64,000 nucleotides of DNA from Streptomyces sp. 549 (GCF_030124175.1 NZ_JASKMT010000002.1:124001-188000); one strand, 5' to 3'. Positions 1-7,490 are shown, counted from the stretch's first letter. Notes: generated from the sequence alone by a model not told the origin. Program-made: numbers and translations.

Positions 1-2
1 CG

Positions 3-503
3 GCAGGTGAGCGCTACCGGACTTCGGTGAAGACGGGCAACATCTACACGGCGGGTGAATACGCCGAGATCCTTTCGGCTGAGATGGTGCCGGCGCCTGA
101 TCACGTGGCGACCGCGCTGGGGATCACCCCGGGTGACCACGTTGTTCGGCGGCACCGGGTCACGTACGAGGGTCAGACGCCGACTGCGACGTCATGCAGT
201 TGGTTCACGCAGGAGACCGTGGACGCGGCGCCGCGCCTGCTGCAGCGGGAGCGCGTGCGTGAGGGCACTACGAGGTATGTGGAAATGCAGACCGGGCGTC
301 GCCCGCACAGCGGTCGCGACTGGTGGACTGCTCGCCTGGCCACGGACGAGGAGCTTGAACTGCTGCGACTTGCCGGGCCGCAGGCGGTTGCGGAGTCCCG
401 GCATGTGGCGTTCTGCGAGGAGGGCCGCCCGCTCGCCTACGAGGTGGGTATTTCGCCCGCCGGGCGATGGTCGCGCACGGAAGAGTACTCGATGGTCGAC
501 TGA
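3..503 (+). CDS. GntR-family regulator, C-terminal UTRA part (5' truncated by window)
   Basis: The reading frame is open to the window edge, so only the C-terminal ligand-binding part is present; the GTG at 27 is probably internal. The segment has the look of a UTRA (chorismate-lyase fold) effector domain of HutC-type GntR regulators: a mixed alpha/beta stretch with the motif GDHVVRRHRVTYEG near its start and RPLAYEVGISPAGRW near its end. The winged-helix domain would lie upstream. It is followed by a strong terminator and then by a run of tiny ORFs, a layout seen in actinomycete integrative elements where a GntR (KorSA-like) protein represses transfer genes; that role here is inference. Ligand unknown. 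Confidence 0.75.
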   Translation, partial: AGERYRTSVKTGNIYTAGEYAEILSAEMVPAPDHVATALGITPGDHVVRRHRVTYEGQTPTATSCSWFTQETVDAAPRLLQRERVREGTTRYVEMQTGRRPHSGRDWWTARLATDEELELLRLAGPQAVAESRHVAFCEEGRPLAYEVGISPAGRWSRTEEYSMVD

Positions 504-524
504 GTGGTCGTCAATCTCCTTTGA

Positions 525-551
525 AGCCCCTGCCCTTGGCGGGGGCTTTTT
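525..551 (+). terminator. Rho-independent terminator after the GntR gene
   Basis: A 10-pair stem (AGCCCCTGCC with GGCGGGGGCT, one T-G pair), a 3-base loop and a run of five T. It starts 21 bases after the stop codon, so it ends the GntR transcript and isolates it from the small ORFs that follow. Confidence 0.9.
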
Positions 552-793
552 CGTGACCAGCCCTTGACCTGACTAGTCCCCGGTGGGCCATGCGTGTGAC
601 GGACTGCTTGCGAGCGACTACAGCCCGGTCGGAACTGTTGTGCTCTGGGCGGCTGGAGACCACCACTGCGCCATCTCGGCAGGTACCGGCTTCACTGTCG
701 CTTCGGGCCGTTCTGCCTGGCGAACATCACGCCAAAGACCCCGGCAGGTGGGCGAACACCTCCGGGGCGTGGCCAATCCTCTAGGAGATCGAC

Positions 794-1123
794 ATGCCCG
801 AGTTTATCCGCGAACTGCTTGCAGCGGTGGGGTACCGCCCCGACCGCCCGAGGGCGGTCCGCCGTGGCCGGGCGGTGAGCGGCGCCGCGAGTACACCCGC
901 AGGGATCGGCACGATGCCGCGTGCGGCGTCCCGGGCGCCGCTCCGCCCGCCCGCCCCGCGCTCCCCGTACAGCGTGCGGGAGGAGGCGCCCTACTACGTC
1001 GACCACGCGCCCCTCGTGCGGCTCTACGTCGTCCTGCACGAGTTGCGCGGGCGTCACCAGGTCCGGATCACCGACACCTGCGGCATCGACGTGGACGGCT
1101 GCGGGCACGAGGGATCGGCGTGA
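794..1123 (+). CDS. Small hypothetical protein, first gene of a three-gene overlapping unit
   Basis: 109 aa, ATG start with a good ribosome binding site (AGGAG at 783-787). The N-terminal half is Arg/Pro/Ala-rich and looks disordered; the C-terminal third (YYVDHAPLVRLYVVLHELRGRHQV followed by DTCGIDVDGCGHEG, read from about residue 66) looks folded and ends in a Cys/His-containing tail. No family recognised. Its stop overlaps the GTG of the next ORF by the GTGA arrangement, so the two are translationally coupled. Genes of this size and coupling are typical accessory cargo next to GntR repressors in streptomycete integrative elements, but no integrase, replication or transfer gene lies inside the window. 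Confidence 0.6.
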   Translation: MPEFIRELLAAVGYRPDRPRAVRRGRAVSGAASTPAGIGTMPRAASRAPLRPPAPRSPYSVREEAPYYVDHAPLVRLYVVLHELRGRHQVRITDTCGIDVDGCGHEGSA

Positions 1124-1347
1124 GCGGGGAGCAGACGCCGTGCGGGCGGCGTGCTCCCGGCCCCGAGCGTTCCGGCTGCGTGCTGCCCGCCGGGCACAGG
1201 GACGTGTGCTGCCGTGAAGCGTCCGGGTTCCGGTGGATCGACCGGAACGCCGCACTGGCCACCGCACTGGCCACCGCACTGGCCTGGGACCTGGCGGCGG
1301 AGCGGGTCCGGCACGCCTTCACCGAACCGCCGGAGGGGCAGACGTGA
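1120..1347 (+). CDS. Tiny Cys-containing hypothetical protein
   Basis: 75 aa starting with GTG inside the stop of the preceding ORF. Contains four Cys (CGRR, GCVLP, VCC) and a short repeated helix ALATALATALA at residues 45-55, encoded by a tandem GCACTGGCCACC-type repeat at about 1252-1284. No family recognised. A much longer version starting at 583 is open but overlaps the preceding gene and lacks a ribosome binding site, so the short start coupled by GTGA was chosen. Confidence 0.5.
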   Translation: MSGEQTPCGRRAPGPERSGCVLPAGHRDVCCREASGFRWIDRNAALATALATALAWDLAAERVRHAFTEPPEGQT

Positions 1348-1532
1348 CCGTCGCCGCGCGGGAGGCACAGCCGCCACCCGCCAACCGGGACGTCCCGTAC
1401 GCGTCCTACGACTGCCGTCTGGGTTCCCACGCAGCCTGCGCGGAGGCCGCTCCGCGTCCGGCCCGGGCCCCGGGCGTCACGTACCAGGTGTGCCGTTGCG
1501 CGTGCCACGGCGAGAGGTCACCCGTCGCCTGA
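1344..1532 (+). CDS. Tiny Cys-rich hypothetical protein
   Basis: 62 aa, GTG start again overlapping the previous stop (GTGA). The C-terminus carries CRLGSHAAC and VCRCACHGE, so Cys/His residues are arranged as C-x7-C and CxCxCH, compatible with a small zinc-binding knuckle. Such proteins are common as the third member of small overlapping cassettes in Streptomyces integrative elements (general knowledge; the family is unnamed to me). Function unknown. Confidence 0.5.
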   Translation: MTVAAREAQPPPANRDVPYASYDCRLGSHAACAEAAPRPARAPGVTYQVCRCACHGERSPVA

Positions 1533-1624
1533 GGCGACTCCCGGCCCCAATCGGCCCGCCTCGCTCCGCGCCCACGGTTCGCACCGCAGCGCGCCGGCCC
1601 CTGCTCGCTGCCGCCGCCCGCAAG

Positions 1625-1664
1625 AAGTCCGATTAGCGGGTTCCAAGTCCGATTAGCGTGTTCC
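1625..1664. repeat. Two tandem 20-bp repeats upstream of the tetR gene
   Basis: AAGTCCGATTAGCGGGTTCC at 1625-1644 is followed immediately by AAGTCCGATTAGCGTGTTCC, one mismatch. The pair ends 56 bases before the TetR start and lies just upstream of TTGACC hexamers at 1670 and 1683. Twenty bases equals about two helix turns, so the repeat could present two operator copies on one DNA face; alternatively it is a relic of an element end. Confidence 0.85.
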
Positions 1665-1719
1665 GCCCCTTGACCGCCGTGTTTGACCGGAGGAGGATCT
1701 AACTGGATTAGGAGAACCG

Positions 1720-2304
1720 ATGCGCGATAGGCAAGCCGAACGGCGTTCGGAAAGCAAGATCGAGATCCTGCAGGCGGCGTGGGAGGTCGCCGGGGCCGAG
1801 GGGCTCGGCGGCATGACGCTCAGGGATGTGGCGCGCAAGGTGGGGATGCAGCCGCCGTCCCTGTACTCGTACTACGACTCCAAGTCCGCCCTGTACGACG
1901 CGATGTTCGAGCAGGGGTGCCGGGAGTTCATGGCTGCTCGCGGGCAGGTGCCCCTGACCGGGGAGCCGCTGGCCGACCTCAAGGCCGTCATCCGGTTCTT
2001 CATCGACTTCTGCACCGAGAACCCGACTCGCTACCAGCTGCTCTACCAGCGTCCGATCCCGGGTTTCGAACCGTCGCCCGAGTCCTACGCGATCGCTGTC
2101 GAGGGGCTGGCGGCGCTGCGCGCCCAGCTGGCCGACGTCGGCATCTCCGACCCCGGGGCCCTCGATCTTCTGACGGCCCTCTCCACCGGACTCGCGGATC
2201 AGCAGATCTCCAACGACCCTGGAGGCGATCGCTGGACCCGCCTGGCCGACGAGGCCGTGGAGATGTTCTACGCGCACCAGACACGTTCGCGGAAAGGTGA
2301 GTGA
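1720..2304 (+). CDS. TetR/AcrR-family transcriptional regulator
   Basis: 194 aa, ATG preceded by AGGAG at 1710-1714. The N-terminal helix-turn-helix is clear at about residues 15-62 (TLRDVARKVGMQPPSLYSYY then SKSALYDAMF). The rest is an all-helical ligand-binding domain with FFIDFCTENPTRYQLLYQRP, reminiscent of the WHG-type TetR C-terminal domain. It is the first gene of a compact operon with the mycothiol-dependent enzyme (GTGA overlap at 2301) and an MBL hydrolase 40 bases further on, so it most likely controls this operon in response to a substrate of those enzymes. The two 20-bp repeats just upstream are candidate operators. Confidence 0.9.
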   Translation: MRDRQAERRSESKIEILQAAWEVAGAEGLGGMTLRDVARKVGMQPPSLYSYYDSKSALYDAMFEQGCREFMAARGQVPLTGEPLADLKAVIRFFIDFCTENPTRYQLLYQRPIPGFEPSPESYAIAVEGLAALRAQLADVGISDPGALDLLTALSTGLADQQISNDPGGDRWTRLADEAVEMFYAHQTRSRKGE

Positions 2305-3071
2305 ACGTCGTGACCAGTACCGACCGGAAGGCCGCCGGCCCGCCGGCGCTACGGCACAGGGAAGCCGCGGTGCTCGCCGCGGAGGAGTTGCGGCGGGTCG
2401 TCGACCTGGCACGTTCCCTGGAGCCGGACGACTGGGCGCAGCCCACGGACTGCCCCGCCTGGGACGTCCGGGCGCTGCTGGGCCATGTCCTCGGCATGAT
2501 GGAGTTCAGCTCCTCGTTCCGCGAGTTCGTCCACGTGTTCCGGGCCGGGCAGAAGGCGGCTGCCGGGCGGCCCGTCATCGACGGGATCACCGAGGTCCAG
2601 GTGGCTTACCGGGCCGGACTCAGTCGGCAGCAGCTCCTCGACCGGCTCACCGCCGCGGCCCCCCGGGCTGCCCGGGCCCGCCGCCGTCTGCCCGCACCTC
2701 TGCGGGCGATCCCCATGAAGCAGGAGACGCCGGACGGCACCGAGTTCTGGCGGCTCGGCTACCTCTTCGACGTGATCCTCACTCGCGATCCGTGGATGCA
2801 CCGGGTCGACATCTGCCGTGCCATCGGCCGCGAGCCGGTACTCACCGCTGAGCACGACGGGCGGCTGGTGGCCGACGTCGTCGCCGAGTGGGCCCGGCGC
2901 CACGGCCGGCCGTTCCACCTCACCCTCACGGGTCCCGCCGGAGGAACCTTCGACGTCAGCCGGGGGGCCGCCCCGGTCGGGGAGATCACCGAGGACGCCG
3001 TCGAGTTCTGCCGCATCCTCTCCGGCCGCTCTGCAGGAAGCGGGCTGCTCAGCCAGCCCGTGCCGTTCTGA
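2301..3071 (+). CDS. Maleylpyruvate-isomerase-type mycothiol-dependent enzyme (DinB/MDMPI fold)
   Basis: 256 aa. The N-terminal four-helix bundle starts with LEPDDWAQPTDCPAWDVRAL then GHVLGMM, giving a metal-ligand His at residue 62; the second half of the site is DPWMHRVDICRAIG with His167 and Asp163. This matches the actinobacterial maleylpyruvate isomerase family, which uses mycothiol where other bacteria use glutathione, with a C-terminal SCP2-like alpha/beta domain (LTLTGPAGGTFDVSRG). The actual substrate is not predictable: many paralogues exist in streptomycetes. Translationally coupled to the TetR gene (GTGA). Mycothiol biosynthesis genes mshD and mshA are in the same window. Confidence 0.8.
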   Translation: MNVVTSTDRKAAGPPALRHREAAVLAAEELRRVVDLARSLEPDDWAQPTDCPAWDVRALLGHVLGMMEFSSSFREFVHVFRAGQKAAAGRPVIDGITEVQVAYRAGLSRQQLLDRLTAAAPRAARARRRLPAPLRAIPMKQETPDGTEFWRLGYLFDVILTRDPWMHRVDICRAIGREPVLTAEHDGRLVADVVAEWARRHGRPFHLTLTGPAGGTFDVSRGAAPVGEITEDAVEFCRILSGRSAGSGLLSQPVPF

Positions 3072-3111
3072 GCCCCGCTACGAGGCTCCGGAGACAAACC
3101 AAGGAACGATC

Positions 3112-3927
3112 ATGGAAGTACACCGTGTCGGGCGGGACATCAGCGTTCTGAGCGATCAACTTCCGGTGCCGGGCATCGGATTCCTCGCGGTGAACGCGTT
3201 CGTCCTGCACGCCGCCGAACCAGTGGTCGTCGACACCGGCCTGAGCCTGCCCGACCGCGGCTTCATGGACGCCCTGGGGTCGGTCGTGGACCCCGAGGAC
3301 GTCCGGTGGATCTGGCTCACCCACCCGGACCGGGACCACACCGGCGCGCTCTTCGACATCCTGGCAGCCGCACCGCGGGCACGGGTGGTGACCACCTTCC
3401 TCGGCATGGGCATCATGTCCACCGTCCGCCCGCTGCCCCTCGACCGGGTTCGCCTGGTCAACCCCGGTCAGACACTCGACGTGGGGGACCGCACACTTCA
3501 CGCCTTCCGCCCGCCGCTGTACGACAGCCCGGCAACCGTGGGCTTCCACGACGACCGGTCCCAGGCGGTGTTCAGCTCCGACTGCTTCGGTGCCCCCCTT
3601 CCCAGCGCCGAGCTGGCCGGCAGCGACAACGCCGACGACATCCCGGTTGAAGTGCTCCGCGCAGGCCAGCTGCTGTGGGCGACCGTGGACAGCCCGTGGG
3701 TGCACCTCGTCAACGAGCAGTCCTACCGTGCCACCTTCGAGCCGCTGCGGGCGGCGGCACCGAAGACCGTGCTCAGCACCCATCTGCCGCCCGCCGTCGG
3801 GCGCACCGCCGACTTCCTCGACATGCTGCACACGGCACCGACGGCGGAGCCCTTCGTGGGGCCGGACCAGCAGGCGCTGGAGGAACTGCTCGCCGGCTTC
3901 GAACCGTCTGCGTCTCCCGCCGCCTGA
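3112..3927 (+). CDS. Metallo-beta-lactamase-fold hydrolase with altered metal motif
   Basis: 271 aa; ATG with AAGGAA upstream chosen over longer in-frame starts that run into the preceding gene. The MBL signature reads THPDRDHTG (residues 70-78), that is H71-x-D73-x-D75-H76: Asp replaces the middle His of HxHxDH, somewhat like the HxExDH of diiron flavodiiron proteins. FSSDCFG supplies D157 and STHLPP H224, but the region that normally holds the third His reads PLYDSPAT, with no His. So metal binding is probably diiron-like or impaired. Third gene of the TetR operon. Substrate unknown. Confidence 0.85.
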   Translation: MEVHRVGRDISVLSDQLPVPGIGFLAVNAFVLHAAEPVVVDTGLSLPDRGFMDALGSVVDPEDVRWIWLTHPDRDHTGALFDILAAAPRARVVTTFLGMGIMSTVRPLPLDRVRLVNPGQTLDVGDRTLHAFRPPLYDSPATVGFHDDRSQAVFSSDCFGAPLPSAELAGSDNADDIPVEVLRAGQLLWATVDSPWVHLVNEQSYRATFEPLRAAAPKTVLSTHLPPAVGRTADFLDMLHTAPTAEPFVGPDQQALEELLAGFEPSASPAA

Positions 3928-4055
3928 AGGCGCGGTGACTACCGCCGGGACCTCTGCTGAGACCAGGGCGTTCACAAGCCCCCGCGAGCAGCGGAGGGCG
4001 AGCCTCCGGGCGCGTTGATCGGTCAATCCGGGCGTTTTGGCCGTAAAGTCACACT

Positions 4056-4811
4056 ATGCCCACGCCACACGGATCCCGAGGCGGTATGGCCTTCAGCGCG
4101 GAGGAGCTGCGCGTGCTCCGAAGCGCTCTCGCCACCGTGCTCCAGCCCGCCCCCGTACCGGACCACGAGATCAGGCGGTGCCTGCGGCTCGCCCAGGCCG
4201 TGGACGAAGCGCTCGACGAGTCGCGCCGCAGACGGGCGTTCCTCGCCGCGGACCTGGCCCGCTACCGGGCGGCCCTGCCGGGCTCGGCCAGCGGCTACCT
4301 GGGTCAGCTGCGGGAAGCGCTCGCGGCCGGTTACCAGCCGCTCGCGGCCGACCTGCTGGCGCTGCGCGACCTGTGCGCCGAGCACACCGGCCACCGCGAG
4401 TCGGCCCGGCGCACCGCCCTGCTCGTCCGGGCCGCGCTGCCGGGTGCCCGTAGTCCGCTGCGGACCCTGCCCGACGGGTTCGGAGCCGGGATCGCCGGTG
4501 TCGGTGCGGCCGGCGACGGGGAGGGCGAGCCCGCCCCGAAGCCGAGCCCCGACCGTCCCCCGAGCCCTGACCGTTCCCCGAGCCCCGACCGGTCCCCGTC
4601 GCCCGACGAGCCGGCGCCGCGCCCCTCGCGGCCGGTGCCGACGCCCGGCGAGGTGTTCCCGCCCCGGCGCCGGCCGCAGCAGCCCTCCGGCTCCCGCGGC
4701 ACACGCCGGGCCACCGGCCCGCTGGACGCCACCCGGCTGCGCCGGGTGGCCGCCCGCGCGGAGCCGGCGGCCGCCGTGCACCGTGTCCGCGCGCTGAGCG
4801 CCGTCGGCTGA
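4056..4811 (+). CDS. Hypothetical protein with Pro-rich repeat linker
   Basis: 251 aa. The start ATG is 6 bases after a TAAAGT hexamer (4044-4049), so the mRNA is probably leaderless; a second ATG at 4086 is possible. Residues about 10-140 are helical (repeated Leu/Ala heptads), then comes an SPDRSPSPDR-type tandem linker at about residues 165-190, and a short basic tail with TRLRRVAARAEPAAAVHRVRAL. No signal peptide or membrane segment. Conserved-hypothetical look; function unknown. Converges on the SRPBCC gene with a hairpin between. Confidence 0.75.
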   Translation: MPTPHGSRGGMAFSAEELRVLRSALATVLQPAPVPDHEIRRCLRLAQAVDEALDESRRRRAFLAADLARYRAALPGSASGYLGQLREALAAGYQPLAADLLALRDLCAEHTGHRESARRTALLVRAALPGARSPLRTLPDGFGAGIAGVGAAGDGEGEPAPKPSPDRPPSPDRSPSPDRSPSPDEPAPRPSRPVPTPGEVFPPRRRPQQPSGSRGTRRATGPLDATRLRRVAARAEPAAAVHRVRALSAVG

Positions 4812-4815
4812 GAGT

Positions 4816-4859
4816 CGTCCCGCAGCCCCTGGCGGGGCCCCGTCGGGGACGGCGGGACG
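4816..4859. terminator. Convergent hairpin terminator
   Basis: CGTCCCGC (4816-4823) pairs with GCGGGACG (4852-4859), with further C/G-block pairing inside. It fills the 51-base gap between two convergent genes and has no long T run; probable bidirectional terminator. Confidence 0.6.
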
Positions 4860-4862
4860 GAC

Positions 4863-5330
4863 CTAGTTCTCTAGGTTCTCGCGGTCCTTCCACGCCTGCT
4901 CCAGCGTCTGCCTGACCTGCCGGAGATCCTTGCGCTCGGTGCGCTTGACCACGGCAGCGATCAGTGGACGCAGGAGGCGGTCGCTCCCGGTCAGGGTCAC
5001 CTGCTTGACGATGTCCACCCGGCACGAGTCCGCGCCGGTCGCAGTCACCGAGCGACTGCCCTGGGCGATCGCGCCCTCGGTGACCCGCCACGCGAAGGAG
5101 TGCCCCTCACGCACGTCCGAGACCTCGATCAGGCTCTCCACGACCCTGCCGAGCACACGGAGGGTCTCCTCCACCCGGGCGCCGTCCCGCACGGGGCCGG
5201 GCGGGCTCTGGGTCATCTTCTCCAGGCCGGACCGCCATATCAGGTCGTTGTCGTAGACGCGGAGGAAATCCCACACGAACCCCGCAGGGGCGAGTACGGC
5301 GGCCGAGGAGCGCACGGCGATGGGCTTCAT
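4863..5330 (-). CDS. SRPBCC-family (START/polyketide cyclase-like) protein
   Basis: 155 aa; ATG with AAGG upstream on the minus strand. The opening strand and helix (AVLAPAGFVWDFLRVYDN) and the later GHSFAWRVTEGAIAQGSRSVTAT followed by a long C-terminal helix fit the SRPBCC helix-grip fold, a hydrophobic-ligand-binding domain. It is divergent from a MarR regulator with only 69 bases between starts, a classic arrangement in which MarR represses both genes until a phenolic or hydrophobic ligand is present. Ligand unknown. Confidence 0.8.
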   Translation of the reverse strand: MKPIAVRSSAAVLAPAGFVWDFLRVYDNDLIWRSGLEKMTQSPPGPVRDGARVEETLRVLGRVVESLIEVSDVREGHSFAWRVTEGAIAQGSRSVTATGADSCRVDIVKQVTLTGSDRLLRPLIAAVVKRTERKDLRQVRQTLEQAWKDRENLEN

Positions 5331-5350
5331 CAGAGCACCTTCCTAATTTA

Positions 5351-5393
5351 GTTAACCGGTTGACTATATACCGGATACTTGTTGCAGTACACT
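5351..5393. promoter_or_regulatory. Divergent promoter with MarR-type palindrome
   Basis: GTTAACCGGTTGAC (5351-5364) is a 14-bp near-perfect palindrome (core AACCGGTT). It overlaps TTGACT (5360-5365) and is followed by TACACT at 5388-5393, six bases before the MarR ATG. Its position between divergent starts makes it the best candidate operator for the MarR protein. Confidence 0.6.
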
Positions 5394-5399
5394 CACCGC

Positions 5400-5927
5400 A
5401 TGGTCGACAGGTCCGAGATCCGCCCCGACTTCGCCGACGTCGCCGTCGCCCACTGGCAGCGGGAGCGACCGGACCTCGACTTCGCCGCGATGGGCACGCT
5501 GGCGCGCTTCGCCCGCCTCCACATCGCAGGCAGCCGCCACGTGGAGGCGGTCTTCGCCGCCTACCACCTCGACCGTGGGGAGTTCGACGTGCTGGCCAGC
5601 CTTCGCCGCACGGGGGCGCCGCACGAGCTGCCGCCCTCGCAGCTCGCGGACATCCTCCTCATCACCCGTGCGGGGATGACCAAGCGCGTCGATCGTCTGG
5701 AGGCACGCGGCCTCGTCACCAGGCGCGCCGCCCCGGAGGACCGCCGCAGTCTCCGGATCGGCCTGACGCCCGAGGGGCTCGCGCTCATCGATGCCGCCGT
5801 CGCCGACCACGCCGCGAACGAGAACCGCCTCCTCGAGCTGCTCACCGAGCACGAGGTGCAGGCGTTCGACGCGATCCTGCGAAAGCTGCTGGCCGCCCTG
5901 GAGGAGCAGCCGCCGAAGCCGACATGA
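5400..5927 (+). CDS. MarR-family transcriptional regulator
   Basis: 175 aa. Winged-helix features are clear: YHLDRGEFDVLASLRR, then the recognition region LADILLITRAGMTKRVDRLEARGLV and the wing DRRSLRIGLTPEG. The ATG at 5400 was preferred to one at 5379 because a TACACT hexamer lies six bases upstream, predicting a leaderless transcript. Divergent from the SRPBCC gene, with a palindrome between; autorepression and control of that gene are likely. Confidence 0.9.
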   Translation: MVDRSEIRPDFADVAVAHWQRERPDLDFAAMGTLARFARLHIAGSRHVEAVFAAYHLDRGEFDVLASLRRTGAPHELPPSQLADILLITRAGMTKRVDRLEARGLVTRRAAPEDRRSLRIGLTPEGLALIDAAVADHAANENRLLELLTEHEVQAFDAILRKLLAALEEQPPKPT

Positions 5928-5995
5928 CCGCCCGACGCGGAGCCCGGGCGGTCGCTGGCCTACTCTGGAAGCCCGAACACTAGGAGGCAGGGCCG

Positions 5996-6184
5996 ATGGA
6001 GTACGTCGCCGCACTCACCCCCTCCGCGGTGATGGCTGTCGCCTTCACCGCGCTCATCGTGACGATCGTCAAGAGCCAGGGCGGTGCCAGGAAGAACAAG
6101 GAAGACGCCGCCGTGGACGCCGCACTCGCCCGGAGCGAGGCGGCGGCCGGCCGTACGGTCACCGAGGGCGACGCCCGCGCCTGA
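5996..6184 (+). CDS. Small single-pass membrane protein
   Basis: 62 aa with an ideal Shine-Dalgarno (AGGAGG at 5982-5987). One hydrophobic helix at residues 5-26 (ALTPSAVMAVAFTALIVTIV) followed by a Lys/Arg then acidic/Ala-rich cytoplasmic tail. No homology I can name. Lies between the MarR gene and a large inverted repeat; function unknown. Confidence 0.65.
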   Translation: MEYVAALTPSAVMAVAFTALIVTIVKSQGGARKNKEDAAVDAALARSEAAAGRTVTEGDARA

Positions 6185-6191
6185 CTTCTCC

Positions 6192-6236
6192 GAGGGCATA
6201 TGGCACGAGGGATATCCACCCGTGCCATATGCCCTC
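6192..6236. repeat. 45-bp inverted repeat with 16-bp perfect arms
   Basis: GAGGGCATATGGCACG (6192-6207) and its exact reverse complement (6221-6236) flank a 13-base centre that itself contains GGATATCC. There is no T run on either strand. It lies after the small membrane ORF and 64 bases before the BlaI-type gene, so it may be an operator for that repressor or a transcript-end structure. The arm contains the NdeI-like CATATG, unusually AT-rich for this genome. Confidence 0.9.
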
Positions 6237-6299
6237 TGTGCATACAAAACGACCTGCGGCGGTCACGTCAATCGCGACATCTCGCTCTATTATTCTTCT

Positions 6300-6692
6300 G
6301 TGCCGCGACCATTGGGAGAGCTCGAAGACGCCGTCATGTCCCGGGTATGGCAGTGGAACCGCCCGGTCACCGTCCGAGAAGTCCTGGAGGACCTCCAGGA
6401 AGAACGGCAGATCGCCTACACCACCGTCATGACCGTATTGGACAACCTGCACCAGAAGGGCTGGGTCCGCCGGGAGCAGGACGGTCGCGCCTATCGATAT
6501 GAAGCGATCTCCACCCGTGCTGCCTACTCGGCGGCACTCATGAACGAGGCGTGGTCGTCCAGTGACAACGAAGCGGCCGCTCTCGTGGCGTTCTTCGGCA
6601 TGATGTCGCCGGAACAGCTCGAAGCCCTGCGAGATGCCCTGCGCGTCCTGCAACTCAATGGGGTGCGGCTCGACGACGCGGGGGAGCGATAG
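6300..6692 (+). CDS. BlaI/MecI/CopY-family transcriptional repressor, leaderless
   Basis: 130 aa, GTG start. TATTAT at 6288-6293 is six bases before the GTG and there is no Shine-Dalgarno, so a leaderless mRNA is predicted. The winged helix is typical: LGELEDAVMSRVWQW, VTVREVLEDLQEE, AYTTVMTVLDNLHQKGWVRR, then a C-terminal dimerisation helix pair. No BlaR1-type sensor protease gene lies nearby, so the induction route is unknown. The 16-bp-arm inverted repeat upstream is a candidate binding site. Confidence 0.88.
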   Translation: MPRPLGELEDAVMSRVWQWNRPVTVREVLEDLQEERQIAYTTVMTVLDNLHQKGWVRREQDGRAYRYEAISTRAAYSAALMNEAWSSSDNEAAALVAFFGMMSPEQLEALRDALRVLQLNGVRLDDAGER

Positions 6693-6701
6693 CGTTCGGT
6701 C

Positions 6702-7307
6702 ATGCCAGAAGCGATAAGTCCGGCCGACAACACCCGCCCCGACGGCGACCGACCCGGCGGCGGTGGCCGCCGTACCGGCGACGCGCGCCCGATCGGGGCG
6801 CGCGGCGAGGTGGCCGTCCGGCGGGCGCGAACCGGTGACGTTCCCGCGGTGCGGCGCCTCATCGACTTCTACTCGGCCGACCGCATCCTGCTCGACAAGG
6901 CAACCGTGACGCTTTACGAGGACATCCAGGAGTTCTGGGTCGCCGAAGAGGCCGCCAGCGGCCAGGTGGTCGGCTGCGGCGCGCTGCACGTGATGTGGGA
7001 GGACCTCGCGGAGGTCCGCACCCTGGCCGTCGATCCGGCCCTGACCGGGGCCGGGGTGGGCCACCGGGTGCTGGAGAAGCTGCTGGAGACGGCCCGCCGG
7101 CTCGGGGTCCAACGGATTTTCTGCCTCACCTTCGAGGTGGAGTTCTTCACCAAGCACGGCTTCGTCGAGATCGGTGAGACCCCGGTGGACGGCGACGTGT
7201 ACAGCGAGCTGCTGCGCTCCTTTGACGAGGGCGTCGCGGAGTTCCTCGGGCTCGAACGGGTGAAGCCCAACACCCTGGGCAACAGCCGCATGCTGCTTCA
7301 CCTATGA
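6702..7307 (+). CDS. argA: Amino-acid N-acetyltransferase (ArgA-type GNAT)
   Basis: 201 aa. After a 35-residue disordered Gly/Arg-rich head comes a GNAT domain: VRRARTGDVPAVRRLI, ILLDKATVTLYEDIQEFWV, the acetyl-CoA loop DPALTGAGVGHRVLEKLL, and FCLTFEVEFFTKHGF. This pattern matches the short actinobacterial N-acetylglutamate synthase class (like the M. tuberculosis enzyme), which makes N-acetylglutamate for arginine biosynthesis, rather than the large E. coli ArgA. A TAGCGT hexamer six bases before ATG predicts a leaderless transcript starting in the end of the BlaI gene. Upstream of lsr2, as in other streptomycetes. Confidence 0.8.
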   Translation: MPEAISPADNTRPDGDRPGGGGRRTGDARPIGARGEVAVRRARTGDVPAVRRLIDFYSADRILLDKATVTLYEDIQEFWVAEEAASGQVVGCGALHVMWEDLAEVRTLAVDPALTGAGVGHRVLEKLLETARRLGVQRIFCLTFEVEFFTKHGFVEIGETPVDGDVYSELLRSFDEGVAEFLGLERVKPNTLGNSRMLLHL

Positions 7308-7467
7308 GTGCGCCGAACACCGGCCGCGGGCATCGTGAGTAGAGGTTCACTATGTCCGAAAGATCCCCTCAGTGTCCCCCGTTCCGCCGGGCAAACTTCC
7401 CGGAGGGTTTGTGTTTTGCGGAGAAAAGCGGTTTGCTGTCGTCGTCAATATCAGTATTCCGTTATCT

Positions 7468-7490
7468 CGCCCTGTTCGCGGAACAGGGCG
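7468..7490 (+). promoter_or_regulatory. Perfect hairpin in the lsr2 leader
   Basis: CGCCCTGTTC pairs exactly with GAACAGGGCG across a 3-base loop, ending 13 bases before the lsr2 ribosome binding site (GGGAG). It follows a comparatively AT-rich stretch (about 7411-7466) with TTGCTG at 7433 and TATTCC at 7455 as promoter candidates. It may be an operator or an mRNA leader structure. Confidence 0.6.

Noticed and set aside
583-1119. N-terminal extension of the 75-aa ORF back to 583
   Set aside because: Overlaps the 109-aa ORF that has its own AGGAG site; the GTGA-coupled short start is better.
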